From: Jaapia argillacea MUCL 33604
Taxonomy: Eukaryota; Basidiomycota; Agaricomycetes; Jaapiales; Jaapiaceae
DNA length: 64,000 nt
NCBI GenBank assembly: GCA_000697665.1
Contig: KL197717.1
Coordinates: 737,786 to 801,785, forward strand
Direction: 5' to 3'
A program made the position numbers and the translations under genes. A model generated the notes under the pieces. It made no database searches. It saw nothing but the letters and a program-made list of their open reading frames with translations, and was not told the origin of the DNA. Positions 49,571 through 60,770 of the stretch are shown here, in pieces; position 1 is the stretch's first letter; each line of letters starts with the position of its first letter.

Positions 49571-50429
49571 CTAATTCTTCCCAACAACGAATTTGTTGAG
49601 GTTTTTTATTCCTTCGCCCTCGAGTCTCATGCCCATCCATTCTGACATGGCCGTGGCGCCCATGGTCTTCTCGTAGAAGTCGATCGATGGTTGATTCCAC
49701 TGTCGATCAATCTTTTTCAATCGACCGCCAGTTTGTCAATTGATGTATTACTGACCTTCAAGACCGACCAGTCCATCCTTCCACAGTCCTGCACACAGTT
49801 AGGGTTAGGTTTACAGGGACTTTAAATGGTCGGGGACAATACCTTCTCCTGGGCCACCAGTCCGAGCTCGCCGAATAAAGCCTTGCCAACGCCTTGCCCT
49901 CTGAATTCAGGTATCACGAACAGGTCCTCAAGCTGGTGATGTAATTTGAGAAGATAGCATACAAGATCCACAATCGACACGCACGAACAATCCCGGCTTT
50001 CCTGTCCAGGTTGAATAATTGAAGAAATACAAAGCGATTGCCACGGGCTTGCCCGGGGAATCTGGTGTTCCGCTGACCGCAAGGAGTGTATGGGCATAAG
50101 GGGCTTCAAATAGGTTTCGTCGGAGCTAGATTAATTGTTATGGGTCATTCTCCTAGATACGGAGTGTTTGGGTCACTCACGAGTTCGGGAGTGGCTACGA
50201 CGGCATCGGGCTCCTTCTCATAGGTAGCCTACGATCGCAAAAGTAATGACTGGAGGATCAGTATAGGAGGGATCTTTTGCGAGTAAACTCACCAGAGCAA
50301 TAATTAATTGCAAGATGGCGTCCTGCGAGGTAGATCAGCTCCGATCACCCAAGACTAGATGATCTAGGAGAGGAATCGCACCACATCGTCCAGAACAGCA
50401 GGTCTGATATGGAATGTAAAGTCCGACAT
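49571..50429 (-). CDS. GNAT N-acetyltransferase, SSAT/diamine-acetyltransferase-like
   Basis: Exons 50429-50382, 50322-50293, 50228-50181, 50125-49979, 49932-49843, 49788-49756 and 49699-49571 give 174 residues. The GNAT fold is clear: FHIRPAVLDDVDAILQLI, LFEAPYAHTLLAV, IALYFFNYSTWTGKPGLFV, then motif A LEDLFVIPEFRGQGVGKALF (acetyl-CoA loop RGQGVG), the DCGRMDWSVLKWNQPSIDFY block and GA..M.EW at the end. This combination is that of spermidine/spermine or thialysine acetyltransferases. Substrate is not provable from sequence. Exons of 30 and 33 nt make it prone to misprediction. It is divergent from NAC beta, 260 bases away. Confidence 0.92.
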
Positions 50430-50689
50430 GCCGTTGAATAAAGATACAGACGGTTCTAGGTCTACAAGGTCAAAATGTACAATGTGCAGACCTGATCAGA
50501 GAGTTGATCTAAGCGGTGGGGGTTATGAGGAGTGATCAATTGATTTGGTATTAGGTGGCTGGATTATGTTTACTGATATTTGTTCGTAAACCTTGTTTCT
50601 TTTCTGCTCACCACGACGGACGACGACAAGTCTCGTATTATAACGACCTAGGTTTCCCCGATCCAACGACCCACCCCTAAAAAGCTACG
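50430..50689. promoter_or_regulatory. Divergent promoter between the GNAT gene and NAC beta
   Basis: 260 bases between the two starts. The side facing NAC beta is C/T- and C-rich (about 50650-50680), typical of strongly expressed translation genes in fungi. No clear TATA box. Confidence 0.45.
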
Positions 50690-51499
50690 ATGGATCCCGC
50701 AAAATTGGCCAAACTCCAAGCACAGGCCGCGGCTAACAGGATCGGTGAGCAAAACCACGCGTCCCCATCATGCACGAAAGTACTCATTTCGTTCCGTCAT
50801 TTTACCAACTTTGGTTCGATAATTTGGGCGCGTTGTTGGGGGATGATGTGATCTAGGTGGAAAGGGGACTGTGCGTCGTAAGGTTGTACGGAAATCAAAG
50901 CCTTCGACGGCGCAGGATGATAAGAAGTTGCAAGGGGCTTTGAAGAAGTTGAATGTGCAGCCCATTCCTGGTGTGGAGGAGGTTAACATGTTCCGGGAGG
51001 ATGGAAACGTTCTTCATTTCACCGCACCAAAGGGTGAGTTTTTACCTCCTTTGGTTTGAAAAGTCCACCTCGGTTTGGGCGCTTGCAAGACAAGTGACAG
51101 CCCATGCAATCCATTCTGCCCAAATGTCATCTTCTCTTGTTGTCAGAATCCCTTCCATCCTTCCATGCTGATTCACGTGTTTTCGATTGATCAGTGCACG
51201 CCGCCGTTTCCGCCAATACTTTTGCCATCTACGGTGCCGGTCAAGTGAAAGAGCTCACCGAGCTCGTTCCCGGTATCCTCAACCAACTCGGCCCCGACTC
51301 TCTCGCATCACTGCGCAAGTTGGCAGAATCGTACCAAGCCATCCAACAGAACCAACAAAGGCCACCTAACGCCGGCGGAGAAGCTGAAGAGGATGACGAT
51401 GACGACGTCCCTGATCTCGTTGAGAACTTTGATACTGTGGAGGAACCCAAGAAGGAGGAAGCAGGAGAGGATAAGGCTGATGTTGCTGCTTTGGATTGA
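50690..51499 (+). CDS. EGD1: Nascent polypeptide-associated complex beta subunit (Egd1/BTF3)
   Basis: Exons 50690-50744, 50857-51033 and 51195-51499 give 178 residues. The basic ribosome-binding motif is present ([13 protein letters not shown], matching RRKxxKKP). The NAC domain follows: [29 protein letters not shown] and [16 protein letters not shown]. The C-terminus is acidic ([16 protein letters not shown]). The protein forms a heterodimer with NAC alpha at the ribosomal tunnel exit and shields new chains from wrong targeting. First-exon end and intron phases agree with the family. Confidence 0.95.
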
Positions 51500-52194
51500 G
51501 GGGAGATGGGAAAAGGTTGAGAGATGACGATCATCATGTATCTTAGGATGCGGTGTTGGGGACCTACCTCATGCGGTACGAGGTTGTCGAGCGTTTTTGT
51601 AGTATCTTGACCTTTGCATTTTTTTCCTTCGCTCTTTTTTTTTCATGATCCACGACCCCCACCCCCAAAATTGCGTTGCCTGTGCGTTCTGGTTCTGATA
51701 TTGATCATGTTTGCGTCCTCTACCCCTCGTCCTAGATTGCTCTACCCTCCGCTTTGTCCGTGCTCATGCTATTGCAGCTAGCCCTCCAGTGTATATCTCA
51801 TCACGCACCAAACGATTTGCATCAGATTCGGATCTTGGAGGGAACATGAATCTAGATCGTACATCATGAACAGCGGCGAGCGATGTGAAGCTGGCGAAAG
51901 TGAGTGTCCACTATGAGACACTGGGAATGTCGTCGAACTTGGAGACGTACCTTGTGGATTAACTACTCTTGCGTCAGAGACTTCGTGTGGAGACGCAACA
52001 AACTCCTGCAACTGTCCCCCCATTGGTTCATCAGTGTGTGTATCTTGGGCGGCTACGGTTGACTGTTGAACTGCCCGCTTATGAAGAGGTGGTGAAAGTC
52101 ATGCGCTCAATGCTGAGTTCTGATCTGTTCTAGTCGCGATCGCGATGCATGAGTTCAAGGAATTCGACATTACTGGCATAGGAGGAGGAAGTTG
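51500..52194. other. Region without a supported gene (3' of EGD1)
   Basis: The first 200 bases are probably the NAC beta 3' UTR, with a poly-T run at about 51639-51650. The rest has short open frames with no domain. Confidence 0.5.
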
Positions 52195-52585
52195 TCAGAG
52201 TGTTTCGGCGGTGAGAAGCTGGAGGCCGACGGCAAATGCCTCCTTCCCCGAGATGCCCATGGTGTCGCCCGCGGCCCTCTTCGCATAAAAGTGATGACAT
52301 CGCAATCCCGATGTAAGGAATATTGTATATCGCCCAGTCCCAGTGTGCAGACATATCCAGTTGACGAGATCAAATGCACGAGTCTGCAATCATTCAAAGT
52401 TGATACAACGATGGTTTCAAGTTGCATTCAAAGGGAACGACGTTGAACGTTGAACGCTTCAAGCAGCCATCCAAATGCTTCGCGGGCACCCAATCTACGG
52501 CGTATCTGTGCGATCCTGTGACTTCTGCACTTCCTTTCTCAGCGAGTTTCCAGGCGTTTTCAATCAGCAAAACATCGTCGGCCAA
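52195..52585 (-). CDS. Possible small unidentified gene
   Basis: Two minus-strand open blocks look coding. From an ATG at 52585 the frame reads MADDVLLIENAWKLAEKGSA and continues to VPAKHLDGCLK. A second block, after an acceptor TTGCAG near 52389, reads TRAFDLVNWICLHTGTGRYT and continues AAGDTMGISGKEAFAVGLQL to a stop at 52195. I do not recognise the protein and the joining phase is not settled. It sits head to head with P450-2. It could be an unrelated short gene or chance open frames. Confidence 0.3.
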
Positions 52586-52813
52586 TCAGCAAGACCTGTG
52601 CAGCCAGCTGTGGGCGTCAGGTTACCCGATTTCCGGCCTTTTGAACGGGGTAATACGATGCAATTGTTCGATAGGAGTCGCCGGCCTTCAACGTCCTCAA
52701 CCGGCCATCGACCCATTCGTTCTTGTCCGCCACTCCACCGCCTGTACACCATCAGTCAAGAATAACTTTGCCTGCGCATCGCGAAGAACCGCTCTCATCC
52801 CCGAGTGGTCGAC

Positions 52814-52821
52814 TATATATA
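52814..52821 (+). promoter_or_regulatory. TATATATA element near the P450-2 start
   Basis: TATATATA lies only 8 bases before the first ATG of P450-2. If it works as a TATA box, transcription would begin near 52845, after that ATG, and translation would start at the in-frame ATG at 52883 instead. Confidence 0.4.
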
Positions 52822-52828
52822 CCACATC

Positions 52829-55456
52829 ATGATGGTCCCTGCGGTTTTCAGTCGCATCCTAGGGTTCCTTCCTGTCGTCGACATGCACGTCCTCGTCCTT
52901 CTCGGCTTGTCCGTCGTGTTCCTCTATAGTTTGCAGGTTTATCTTGAATTCCGAAGAGGTGTCAATGCAATCGGGTAAGCTCTAGCTTTGTTTTCGAAGC
53001 TCTGAAGCTGATAGTAGTGGCCGGTCATAGTAATCATAATGGTTACCGGACGTTCACCAGTCCAACTTCAGTCTTGGGGAATATGATTTCTGCTAGACCT
53101 GGTATCTCTGCTGGGAAGATGCATCAATTCATCAGGAAACATTTCGGTGAGCTCTTTCCTTGCGCACTCTCATTCCTCACTCAACACCCACTTCAGATGC
53201 CGATTACTTTGGGTGGGATGTCTACTCATTCGTGAGTATCCCGTCCTCGTGCCCAACTCCCACCATTCATTGATCTGTTGTGGGTGCAAGGTTGCTGCAT
53301 GGCCGACGCTACGTTTCGGGTATTACTTGGCTGATCCTGCCGTAATCAAAGTTCGTACCACATCCCTCACTAAAACCATGACATCTTGCTCATCCATACC
53401 GTAATACAGGAAGTCACAGGCTCCAGAGCACGCTTTCCCAAACCAGTAAAACAATACAAAGTTCTTAGCTTTTTTGGAGGCAATATCGTAGCTTCTGAAG
53501 GCGAAGAGTGGAAGAAGTACAGGAAGGTTGCTGCGCCGTCGTTCTCGGAGGTATGCTCTTCTTCCTTGTTGATCTTATGGCACCCCATCGGGGTATTGAA
53601 GGTGACGGTTTTGTAGCGGAATAATAGGCTTGTGTGGGATGAGACGGTGCGGATTATGGTGGATATGTTCGATAATGTTTGGCATAACGAGAAAGAAGTT
53701 GTTGTCAATCATTGTTTGGATATCACTTTACCTGTGAGTTCCACCCGACATACGTTGCCGACTCCTCCCCTCATGACTTGTGATCTAGATTGCTTTGTTC
53801 GTTATCGGCGTCGCAGGCAAGCTCGTTTTCCTTTCCACACATCCATCGTCTAACTGGTTGACTATCAGGTTTCGGCCGAAGGATCTCATGGGCAGACGAC
53901 TCAAAACTCCCTCCAGGGCACAAAATGACCTACAAAGACGCTCTCCACATCGTCTCAACCGACGTCTTCCTCCGCGTCATCACCCCCAAATTCCTATTCA
54001 ATTGGTTCAAAACTAGCGGAGGAGGTGGGTTCGGCGCTAAGCTCAGAGGTGTCATGACGGCGTTCGAGGAACTTGAGGTATGTGTTGATTTTCCTCGGGA
54101 GGCGGTGATGCTGATGCTAAAGGGCGGTGGCTTGTAGCTTTATATGGTGGAGATGATTGAAGCTAGGAGAGGAGCGGAGAAGAAGGAGGAAAGACATGAT
54201 TTGTTTAGTAGTTTGTTGGATGCTAGCGATGCTAGTGATGGAGAGGCCAAGTTGACTGATAGAGATTTACTTGGTACGTCATTTGAGATCCCCACCTCAT
54301 TGCCGACTTGAACCCTCTCACTCCAGGCAATATCTTCATCTTCCTACTTGCTGGGCACGAGGTGTGTTATTTCCTTTCGTCTAATTCTACAGTATGTGTG
54401 TTCGATGTTGATCCGGTGTTACGCTAGACGACTGCGCATACATTGTGCTTCACCTTCGCCCTACTTGCTCTATACCAAGATGAGCAAGAGAAGTTGTATC
54501 AGCATATCAACAGTATCATCCCTGATGGACGTATACCTGTGAGATCATCCATCGGATCATCGATCTGACGGCTGAGCTCACCTCGTTGTGTAGACCTACG
54601 AAGAGATGAACTCTCTGACTTACTCGATGGCGTAAACCCCATTCCCGCTTCCACATGTTGGTCTGACGCTAACCTCGTTCGTATAGGGTTTTCTACGAAA
54701 CTCTCCGCATGTACCCTCCCGTAAGTCATTCACATCCACACCATCCACGTCACAATGACTCAACAAACCTCCAGGTGTCGGGTGTACCCAAGTACAGCGC
54801 CGAAGATACTGTCCTCACCGTTTCAAACGCCGCCGGAGAGAAGAAGACTATACCAGTTCCACAAGGGACGGAACTCGTTATCAACACTCCAGCATTGCAT
54901 TACAATCGTTCGTCCCTTATCTCGCAAGCATTTTTGGGAGAGCACTACCTGATAAAAGACCGTTTTGGGATTGTAGCGCGATATTGGGAAGATCCGCATT
55001 CTTATAAACCTTCTAGGTTCCTTGGGGATTGGCCTAGAGATGCGTTTATGCCGTTTAGCGCCGGTGAGCTTGATTGATTGAGTTTTGTGATCGTCTGGGT
55101 GCTGATGCTCCATATTCGTTTTTAGGTGCCCGTGCATGTATCGGTAGAAGGTAATTTGTTACCTCGAGCGATGGGATGATACTAATTGAACTGACGCATG
55201 GAATTGATAGGTTCTTCGAGACTGAAGGCATCGCCATCTTAACCATGCTCGTATCGAAGTATAAGATTGAGGTGAAGGAAGAGCCAGAGTTTGCAGGTGA
55301 GACTTTTGAGGAGAGGAAGACGAGGTTGTTGGCTGCGAAACCTGGGCTTACACTTACGTGCGTGATTTTATTCTTCCTCTATCTTGATGTGTTTTCACGC
55401 TTGCTCTCGTTTGTAGACCTATACGTGTACCTCTAGTCTTCACTAGAAGATCTTAA
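52829..55456 (+). CDS. Cytochrome P450 (P450-2), 18 exons
   Basis: Exons 52829-52974, 53031-53146, 53197-53231, 53291-53350, 53410-53550, 53617-53733, 53789-53816, 53869-54077, 54138-54273, 54327-54361, 54428-54538, 54594-54631, 54687-54720, 54775-54907, 54977-55063, 55126-55150, 55211-55357 and 55417-55456, giving 545 residues. There is an N-terminal membrane anchor and a proline/glycine start (NHNGYRTFTSPTSVLGNM). The I-helix is FLLAGHETTAHTL with the normal acid-threonine pair, ExxR is FYETLRMYPP, and the heme loop is FMPFSAGARACIGRR. It looks like an intact microsomal monooxygenase of the CYP3/CYP72-like basidiomycete type. The intron after 53816 begins GC (GCAAGC), a GC-AG intron. Substrate unknown. 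Confidence 0.93.
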
Positions 55457-55783
55457 TCTGGGCGTATAATGGACTCTTACTCTGGTTTTTACTATCGGAC
55501 GCTTTTCCGTAGGGTTTTTTTACCATTTGTATTCTGAATAATTGAAACCTCACTTCCTCAAAGAATGGTGCATAAGAAACTTATGATTGATTAGTCGACT
55601 ACACGCAAATTCTACGAGAGGGGAAACACGTCGAAAATTATTACAACAAATTGTTTTACAACATGGACAATACAAGGGAGCATAAGAACATAGTTTACAA
55701 GTCTAGGGGGCATGCATTGGATGTCGAACATATATACCATAATTTGCGTGGGCAAGAGTGGGCGATGATGGATTGGAAGGCCT
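55457..55783. other. Convergent intergenic gap
   Basis: About 330 AT-rich bases between P450-2 and the alcohol dehydrogenase. Probably two 3' UTRs. Confidence 0.5.
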
Positions 55784-57321
55784 CTAGTGTCGGCAATCCA
55801 AGACCATACGACCGGCGATCTTGCCTTCTTCCATCCCCTCGAAGACTCTACAAAGAATGGAGAGGATAGTTTGTCAGTGACGAGTGCGTGAGAGATAAGA
55901 TGACGACGTACTCCTTGAGGTCGGCCAAGGGGCGCAGAGCGAAGTGTACCTTGACGCCACCACGAGCGGCGATATCCAAAGCCTCAACGGCATCCTGGCG
56001 GTTTCTACCAAAGATATAAGGATGTGCCACAAAGCAAAAAGATGTATAAGATGACATACCCAACATACGATCCCAAAATTTGGATGGCTTTGAAGACCGT
56101 GAAGAAGATCGAGGCGTTCAAAGAGGCAGACCCTGGGAGGCCGACGGCCATCAAGGTTCCTCCAGGACGAAGATAATCGACGGCTTGCTCATAACCGGTG
56201 CTCTGCGCGTCAATAAAGGTATTGTGTTAGTTTCATTGAAGTCGATCTTAAGAAGGTGAAGCTACTGACTGAAGCAGCAGTGACGACGGCAGAGTGTGCT
56301 CCTCCACCAGTAGCAGCCACGATATCACCGACTAAGTCCTTGGTCTCCTTGAAATCGATCCACTTCTCAGCACCAAGCTTCAAGCACAACTGCTTCTTCT
56401 CTTCTCCAGAGTCTACGGGCGGTAATTGAGCGATTGGGGTTTAGAACAGTGATCACGACTTACCGACAGCGACAACGCGAAGTCCTTTCGCGACGGCATA
56501 TTGAATGGCTGGAAGCGACGATGACTGAGCTAGAGTCGTCAAAAACTGGGAATGAGGTGACTTACCAAGATGTCCGAGACCTCCTCCGGCACCTGGGAGG
56601 ACGATCCAGTCTCCGATGTTAGTTTGACTGTATTTGATTGCGCGGTAGACAGTGACACCCTGATTGATTGTAGCGTTAGAAGAGATATGACGCGTGAAGG
56701 AATACACACTTACAGCACAAAGGATGGAAGCGGCGTCAGCGCTGGGGAGGGCTTCGGGGATAAGAGAGACGTGGTTCACGAAGGACACCTGGGAAATCGA
56801 AGTTAAGGCACGCTGCAGTAAACTCCGTGAACCTCACGCACCACATATTGAGAGAATGTGCCATCGACGGTGTAACCGCTGAGTTGGGCGTTCGCGCAGC
56901 CTGGGAACGTACCAATCTATCAACATAGTCCAAACTCAGGCATGTAGGGTTACTCACATTGCTCAAGTCCCTTGCGGCACGACTCGCACCGTAAGCACGA
57001 GTTGGCCAACCACTTGATCCCGACGCGATCACCGAGCTTGACAGGGGATCCGGTGGTATGTTCGCCAATAGCAACGACGATGCCAACACCTTCGTGACCG
57101 CCGATAAGAGGGGTCATGGGAGGGATGGGCCAGTCGCCTTGCTTGGCGTGAAGATCAGTATGGCAGACACCGGTGTACTCTATTTTGACGAGACATTCGC
57201 CGGGAGCGAGCTCAGAGGGCTGCTTGACGGGATGGTTGGTCCTGATTTCGATGGCGGCCCCAGTAGTCTCGACGACAGCGGCCGTCTGAACTTGGGGGAT
57301 CTCGAAGGTGGTGGCTGACAT
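55784..57321 (-). CDS. Zinc-dependent alcohol dehydrogenase, Adh1 type
   Basis: Exons 57321-56958, 56900-56842, 56788-56714, 56659-56566, 56508-56464, 56412-56270, 56202-56060, 56004-55912 and 55847-55784 encode 359 residues. Catalytic zinc ligands lie in YTGVCHTDLHAKQGDWP and GGHEGVG. The structural zinc site is SCLRCESCRKGLEQC. The NAD-binding loop is GAGGGLGHLA, and the end is EGKIAGRMVLDCRH. This is the tetrameric fermentative/oxidative ADH class (ethanol to acetaldehyde, NAD+), cytosolic since no presequence is seen. A TATA box lies 85 bases upstream. One oddity is two adjacent cysteines at the first intron (QCCANAQ). Confidence 0.95.
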
Positions 57322-57405
57322 GATATAAGATGAGGTGATCCTTGGTGAGGAAGAAAGGCTTGCTTTGAGGTTTGCTGGAGAGAAAGACGCTGTTGGAGAG
57401 CCTGC

Positions 57406-57412
57406 TTTTATA
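57406..57412 (-). promoter_or_regulatory. TATA box of the alcohol dehydrogenase gene
   Basis: TATAAAA on the minus strand, 85 bases before the ATG at 57321. Its strength and spacing fit a highly expressed gene. Confidence 0.6.
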
Positions 57413-59057
57413 GGCTTTCGCAAACTCGGATCGTTCACCGTGACGAGTGGATAGTAGAGAAGTCTATGTCAAGACCACATGTCTAGAACAGATTGGCATA
57501 TGCCTGGCGATGATGCTCGAACGGTGGTTGACTCGAAACTGCCGTTGGTGTCGAGGCTCAGGCCCTCAGAGCGTGTCATAATCGTCGAGATAAGTCTGGG
57601 TCGTCTTGTCGTCTGTGTCAGCGAATGAGAATTATGCAGATGATTTTCCGCAGGCTTCATTCAAGATAGCCACGGAAGCACTTGTTGCCGTTTCGCGATG
57701 GTGACCTGCATAGGCTCCTTGTTAGTGCAGATGAAGGGCGAAGTCCAGAACACACGGGGCTCATCGTTGGCACACGTTTCTCATAATAGCTTGCTGATAG
57801 CGCTTGGATAGCGCTCAAAGAATAGCCTTCTGGAGACTTTGGTAAGTTTGGAAAGTGGGTGTGCAGCAATGGCCGAGTCTCGACCATCGAGAGATGTTTC
57901 GACGCGTACCGCCGTGTAAAAAGGGGTGCCAGTTTTTCCCAGACCCACATAGGAGTGTGTAGATATCCTGGGTCTTGTGGTCGTCAAATCTTCGACTTTC
58001 AACATGGTCAACTCCAGGCGTTATGGCAAAAAAGCGTTATGGTGGCGATTCCTTGAGTTGGCCGTCTCAGATCTGAGATCTTATCTTGACGCGAAGTCAC
58101 ACAATACAACATGTGACCCTGTGACCGTGACCTCGGCCTGCATGGCGTCGGCTGCGCCAGTCATCGAGAGTTGGAACCGTCCACAATGCCAACTTCCCAT
58201 TTTACCGCCTTCATTTTCGCCAAGCCCAAGGCTTTCGTCCGCTCTGTACTCAGACCCTCCGCAGAATGTGAGCCCCAAGCTTGCCCCAACTGACGCCTCA
58301 TCCACGCCCTTTTCGATGTCATGCAAATCTCGTCTTACGTTTGCGCAAATGGTTTCAGAGCACGGATGCTGTGGTGGTGAGGTGCAAGCTTACAGTACAC
58401 CTCGCCTTCGGAAGGCATAGTTGGTTCAACTTGGCTGTCCCACCGAGCAGTTTTCCAAGATCCCTTTGTTGGAATGATTGGCTAGTGGATCCTTCGTTAC
58501 CTTTCTGCTGATGCCTTGCTTCGTTCCTTTGTGTCTCTTTGGGCTTGTGAGATTGTCCATACAGCTTCGTGAATCTGTAGCCCTTTGGTCGTCTCCTTGT
58601 GCCGGATTTGGCCACCCAGCGCTTGTGGTTACTCCATTGGGAGAGTGGACTTGAGGTGGGCCGGTGGACGCGAGCGTTGCACCTTCAGAACCTTCTCCTT
58701 GGATTTGCTTGGGTGCCCATTTCTTCCTGGCAGTTCATCGTGATTGATTGTGCGCTGGGTTATACTTTCATTCCCAAGACACCGAACTTATACCTTACAG
58801 CGAAGCACTGCGAATTCGCACTGCAAAGTTCTCTCATACACATGGTGAGAGGACATCAAACCTTGAATCGCAAACTGGGACGACCCATTCTTCTCCTTCG
58901 ATTGCTACTGCATCAAGTGTGCCTCACCAAAACGCTCGGGTTTCAGGGAACACCTATAAAGTTTACTCCTCGAGATGTTGGGATGCTCTCATTTTCACCC
59001 ACCCTGTGATACGCGACGCTCATCTATTCCAGTCATTTCCTGCCCGGCGCTTCGGAG
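57413..59057. other. Divergent intergenic region
   Basis: About 1.6 kb between ADH and the first membrane-protein paralogue. No supported gene. The part at about 58350-58460 has scattered matches (GGTGCTGTG, TACAAGCTT-like strings) with 62500-62620 upstream of the second paralogue, so some of it may have been duplicated together with the gene. Confidence 0.45.
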
Positions 59058-60770
59058 ATGGTCGACTGGCAATCCCCTGCAGAGATAAAGGCGGATAGTG
59101 GTATGTCTCAGTTCCCATCCGCGTCTGGGTATGCATTGACGCCAGCTCGTGTGCAGTCGCGTTTGCCAACGTCATGCACGCCCTGCTTGGTCTGTACCTG
59201 TGAGGACCCTTTCTGAGGTACTTGGCGACCTTTGACCGTGTCGCCCCAGATGGGAATTTTGTTCATCGATGTCGTTTGACTTGGACTACATTAGAGGCAG
59301 AAAGACATTTCATTGGCCATTGGTACTTCCGCTTCTCTTTCCTTCGGACACAGGAAACTGATGTCCCTTCGAAGATCTTCTACTTTGCCAACCGATATCT
59401 CATGTTATTCACGCTGGTCGGGATGTAAGTCTTTCATCATTCACCCAGTGCTCATGAGTCGTCGAACAATGTATTTTTGTCTCTTTAGAACAGTCTCATT
59501 GAATGTGACGGCGTAGGTCACTTCCTTTCGAGTTGAGATGATCACTCACGACACCTCCAGACCAATAAACTGCCAGGCTCTGTACACCTTTAATCAGTTT
59601 TGTGGGACCGCGACTATTGGTTTGGCGAGCATCAACCTATCGATTCGAACGTGAGTGCTCTCGAGAATCATCATCCTACCACTAAAGACTAAGATGGTAC
59701 TTTCGATCATCCAGGATGTTTCTGTGGTTGCAGAAGTGGTACATTGTTGGCCCACTCGTGGTTATCATCATAGGTCACTGGTCGATCCTCCTACATGGTT
59801 TGTCGAAGACCTTTTTTTTTTTGATTCGACTGCTAAGTTGTGTGTTTCGTCCAGGTGTCTTGGTGGAGGCGGCATACTTCCCAGGCCAAGGTTGTGTCAT
59901 CACAAAAGCGTCTGGCCCAATTATAGCGGCGGCCTTCGTTTACGCCATGGTGTTTGACTTCATAGTCCTACTCCTGACAGGAATTAGATTGGCCTTTCCA
60001 GTTGGAGGGAGCTCCATGCACCGTCGGAAGTCAAGGTTGACCAACTTGATTTTCACGGATGGGCTTATCTATTTCTTTATTGCGTAAGTTTCTCTGGCTG
60101 AATATCTATTCGAAATTATGCCCTGACATAAATTGGCTGGTAGATTTTTGGCCAACTTGATCACAACGGTAAGGATTTCTTGTTATGGACTGTATGTCCC
60201 ACTGACCAACCCGGCCTACTTTAGACTTTCATTCTTCTCGACTTGAATCCTATAATGAGTGTCATCACCAACGTCCCCGCAGCTATGGCGTCGACGGTAT
60301 GTCGTCTCTGACCTGCTTTTCCTATGCGTGTCCCCATGATGTTTGTATTCTAGATTGTTGCCACACGCGTCGTTCGTCGTTTGAGAGACTTTTCAAGCCA
60401 AAACGGTGAAGCCTTTCTGTACGCCCACCATTTTGCTTCCTATTATCAGTGCTCATTCGCAACCTTTGCACTACAGCTCGACCCAAATGTCCCCTTCCGG
60501 TGCTAGGATCGACGTGCCCCCACAACCCGTTGCAACCATGGTGTTTGTTAGTCAACATAGCGATAGCGTTCACATTCCGGTTTGCACCCCCTCATCTTCC
60601 TTCCGAACGATCAACTCATGATCCTCACGGATATCAAGTTGGAGACGTTTTCACGAACAGGGCACGCCGACGAGTCCTTGGACGGCGATGCGGCTGAGAG
60701 AGGTCTCAAGATGAACCAATATGACCCCGAGTCGCGCATCAACAAGCCACATGTCGAGCCCAACATTTGA
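59058..60770 (+). CDS. Uncharacterised seven-pass membrane protein, copy 1
   Basis: Exons 59058-59100, 59157-59199, 59250-59322, 59375-59424, 59489-59512, 59561-59650, 59715-59797, 59855-60083, 60144-60168, 60225-60296, 60354-60418, 60450-60579 and 60639-60770 give 352 residues. Characteristic blocks are MVDWQSPAEIKAD, FANVMHALLGLYLWEF, FHWPLIFYFANRYLMLFTLV, PINCQALYTFNQF, GLASINLSIRT, WYIVGPLVVIIIGHWSIL and PGQGCVITKASGPIIAAAF. About seven membrane spans and a polar C-terminal tail. I know it as a common agaricomycete family without assigned function. Two exons are 24 and 25 nt. It has an intron (59798-59854) that the next copy lacks. Confidence 0.85.

Noticed and set aside
45032-57321. A P450/alcohol dehydrogenase/acetyltransferase biosynthetic gene cluster
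   Set aside because: There is no backbone synthase, and housekeeping genes (Rrg9, coactosin, NAC beta) are interspersed. The tailoring-type enzymes are probably neighbours by chance.
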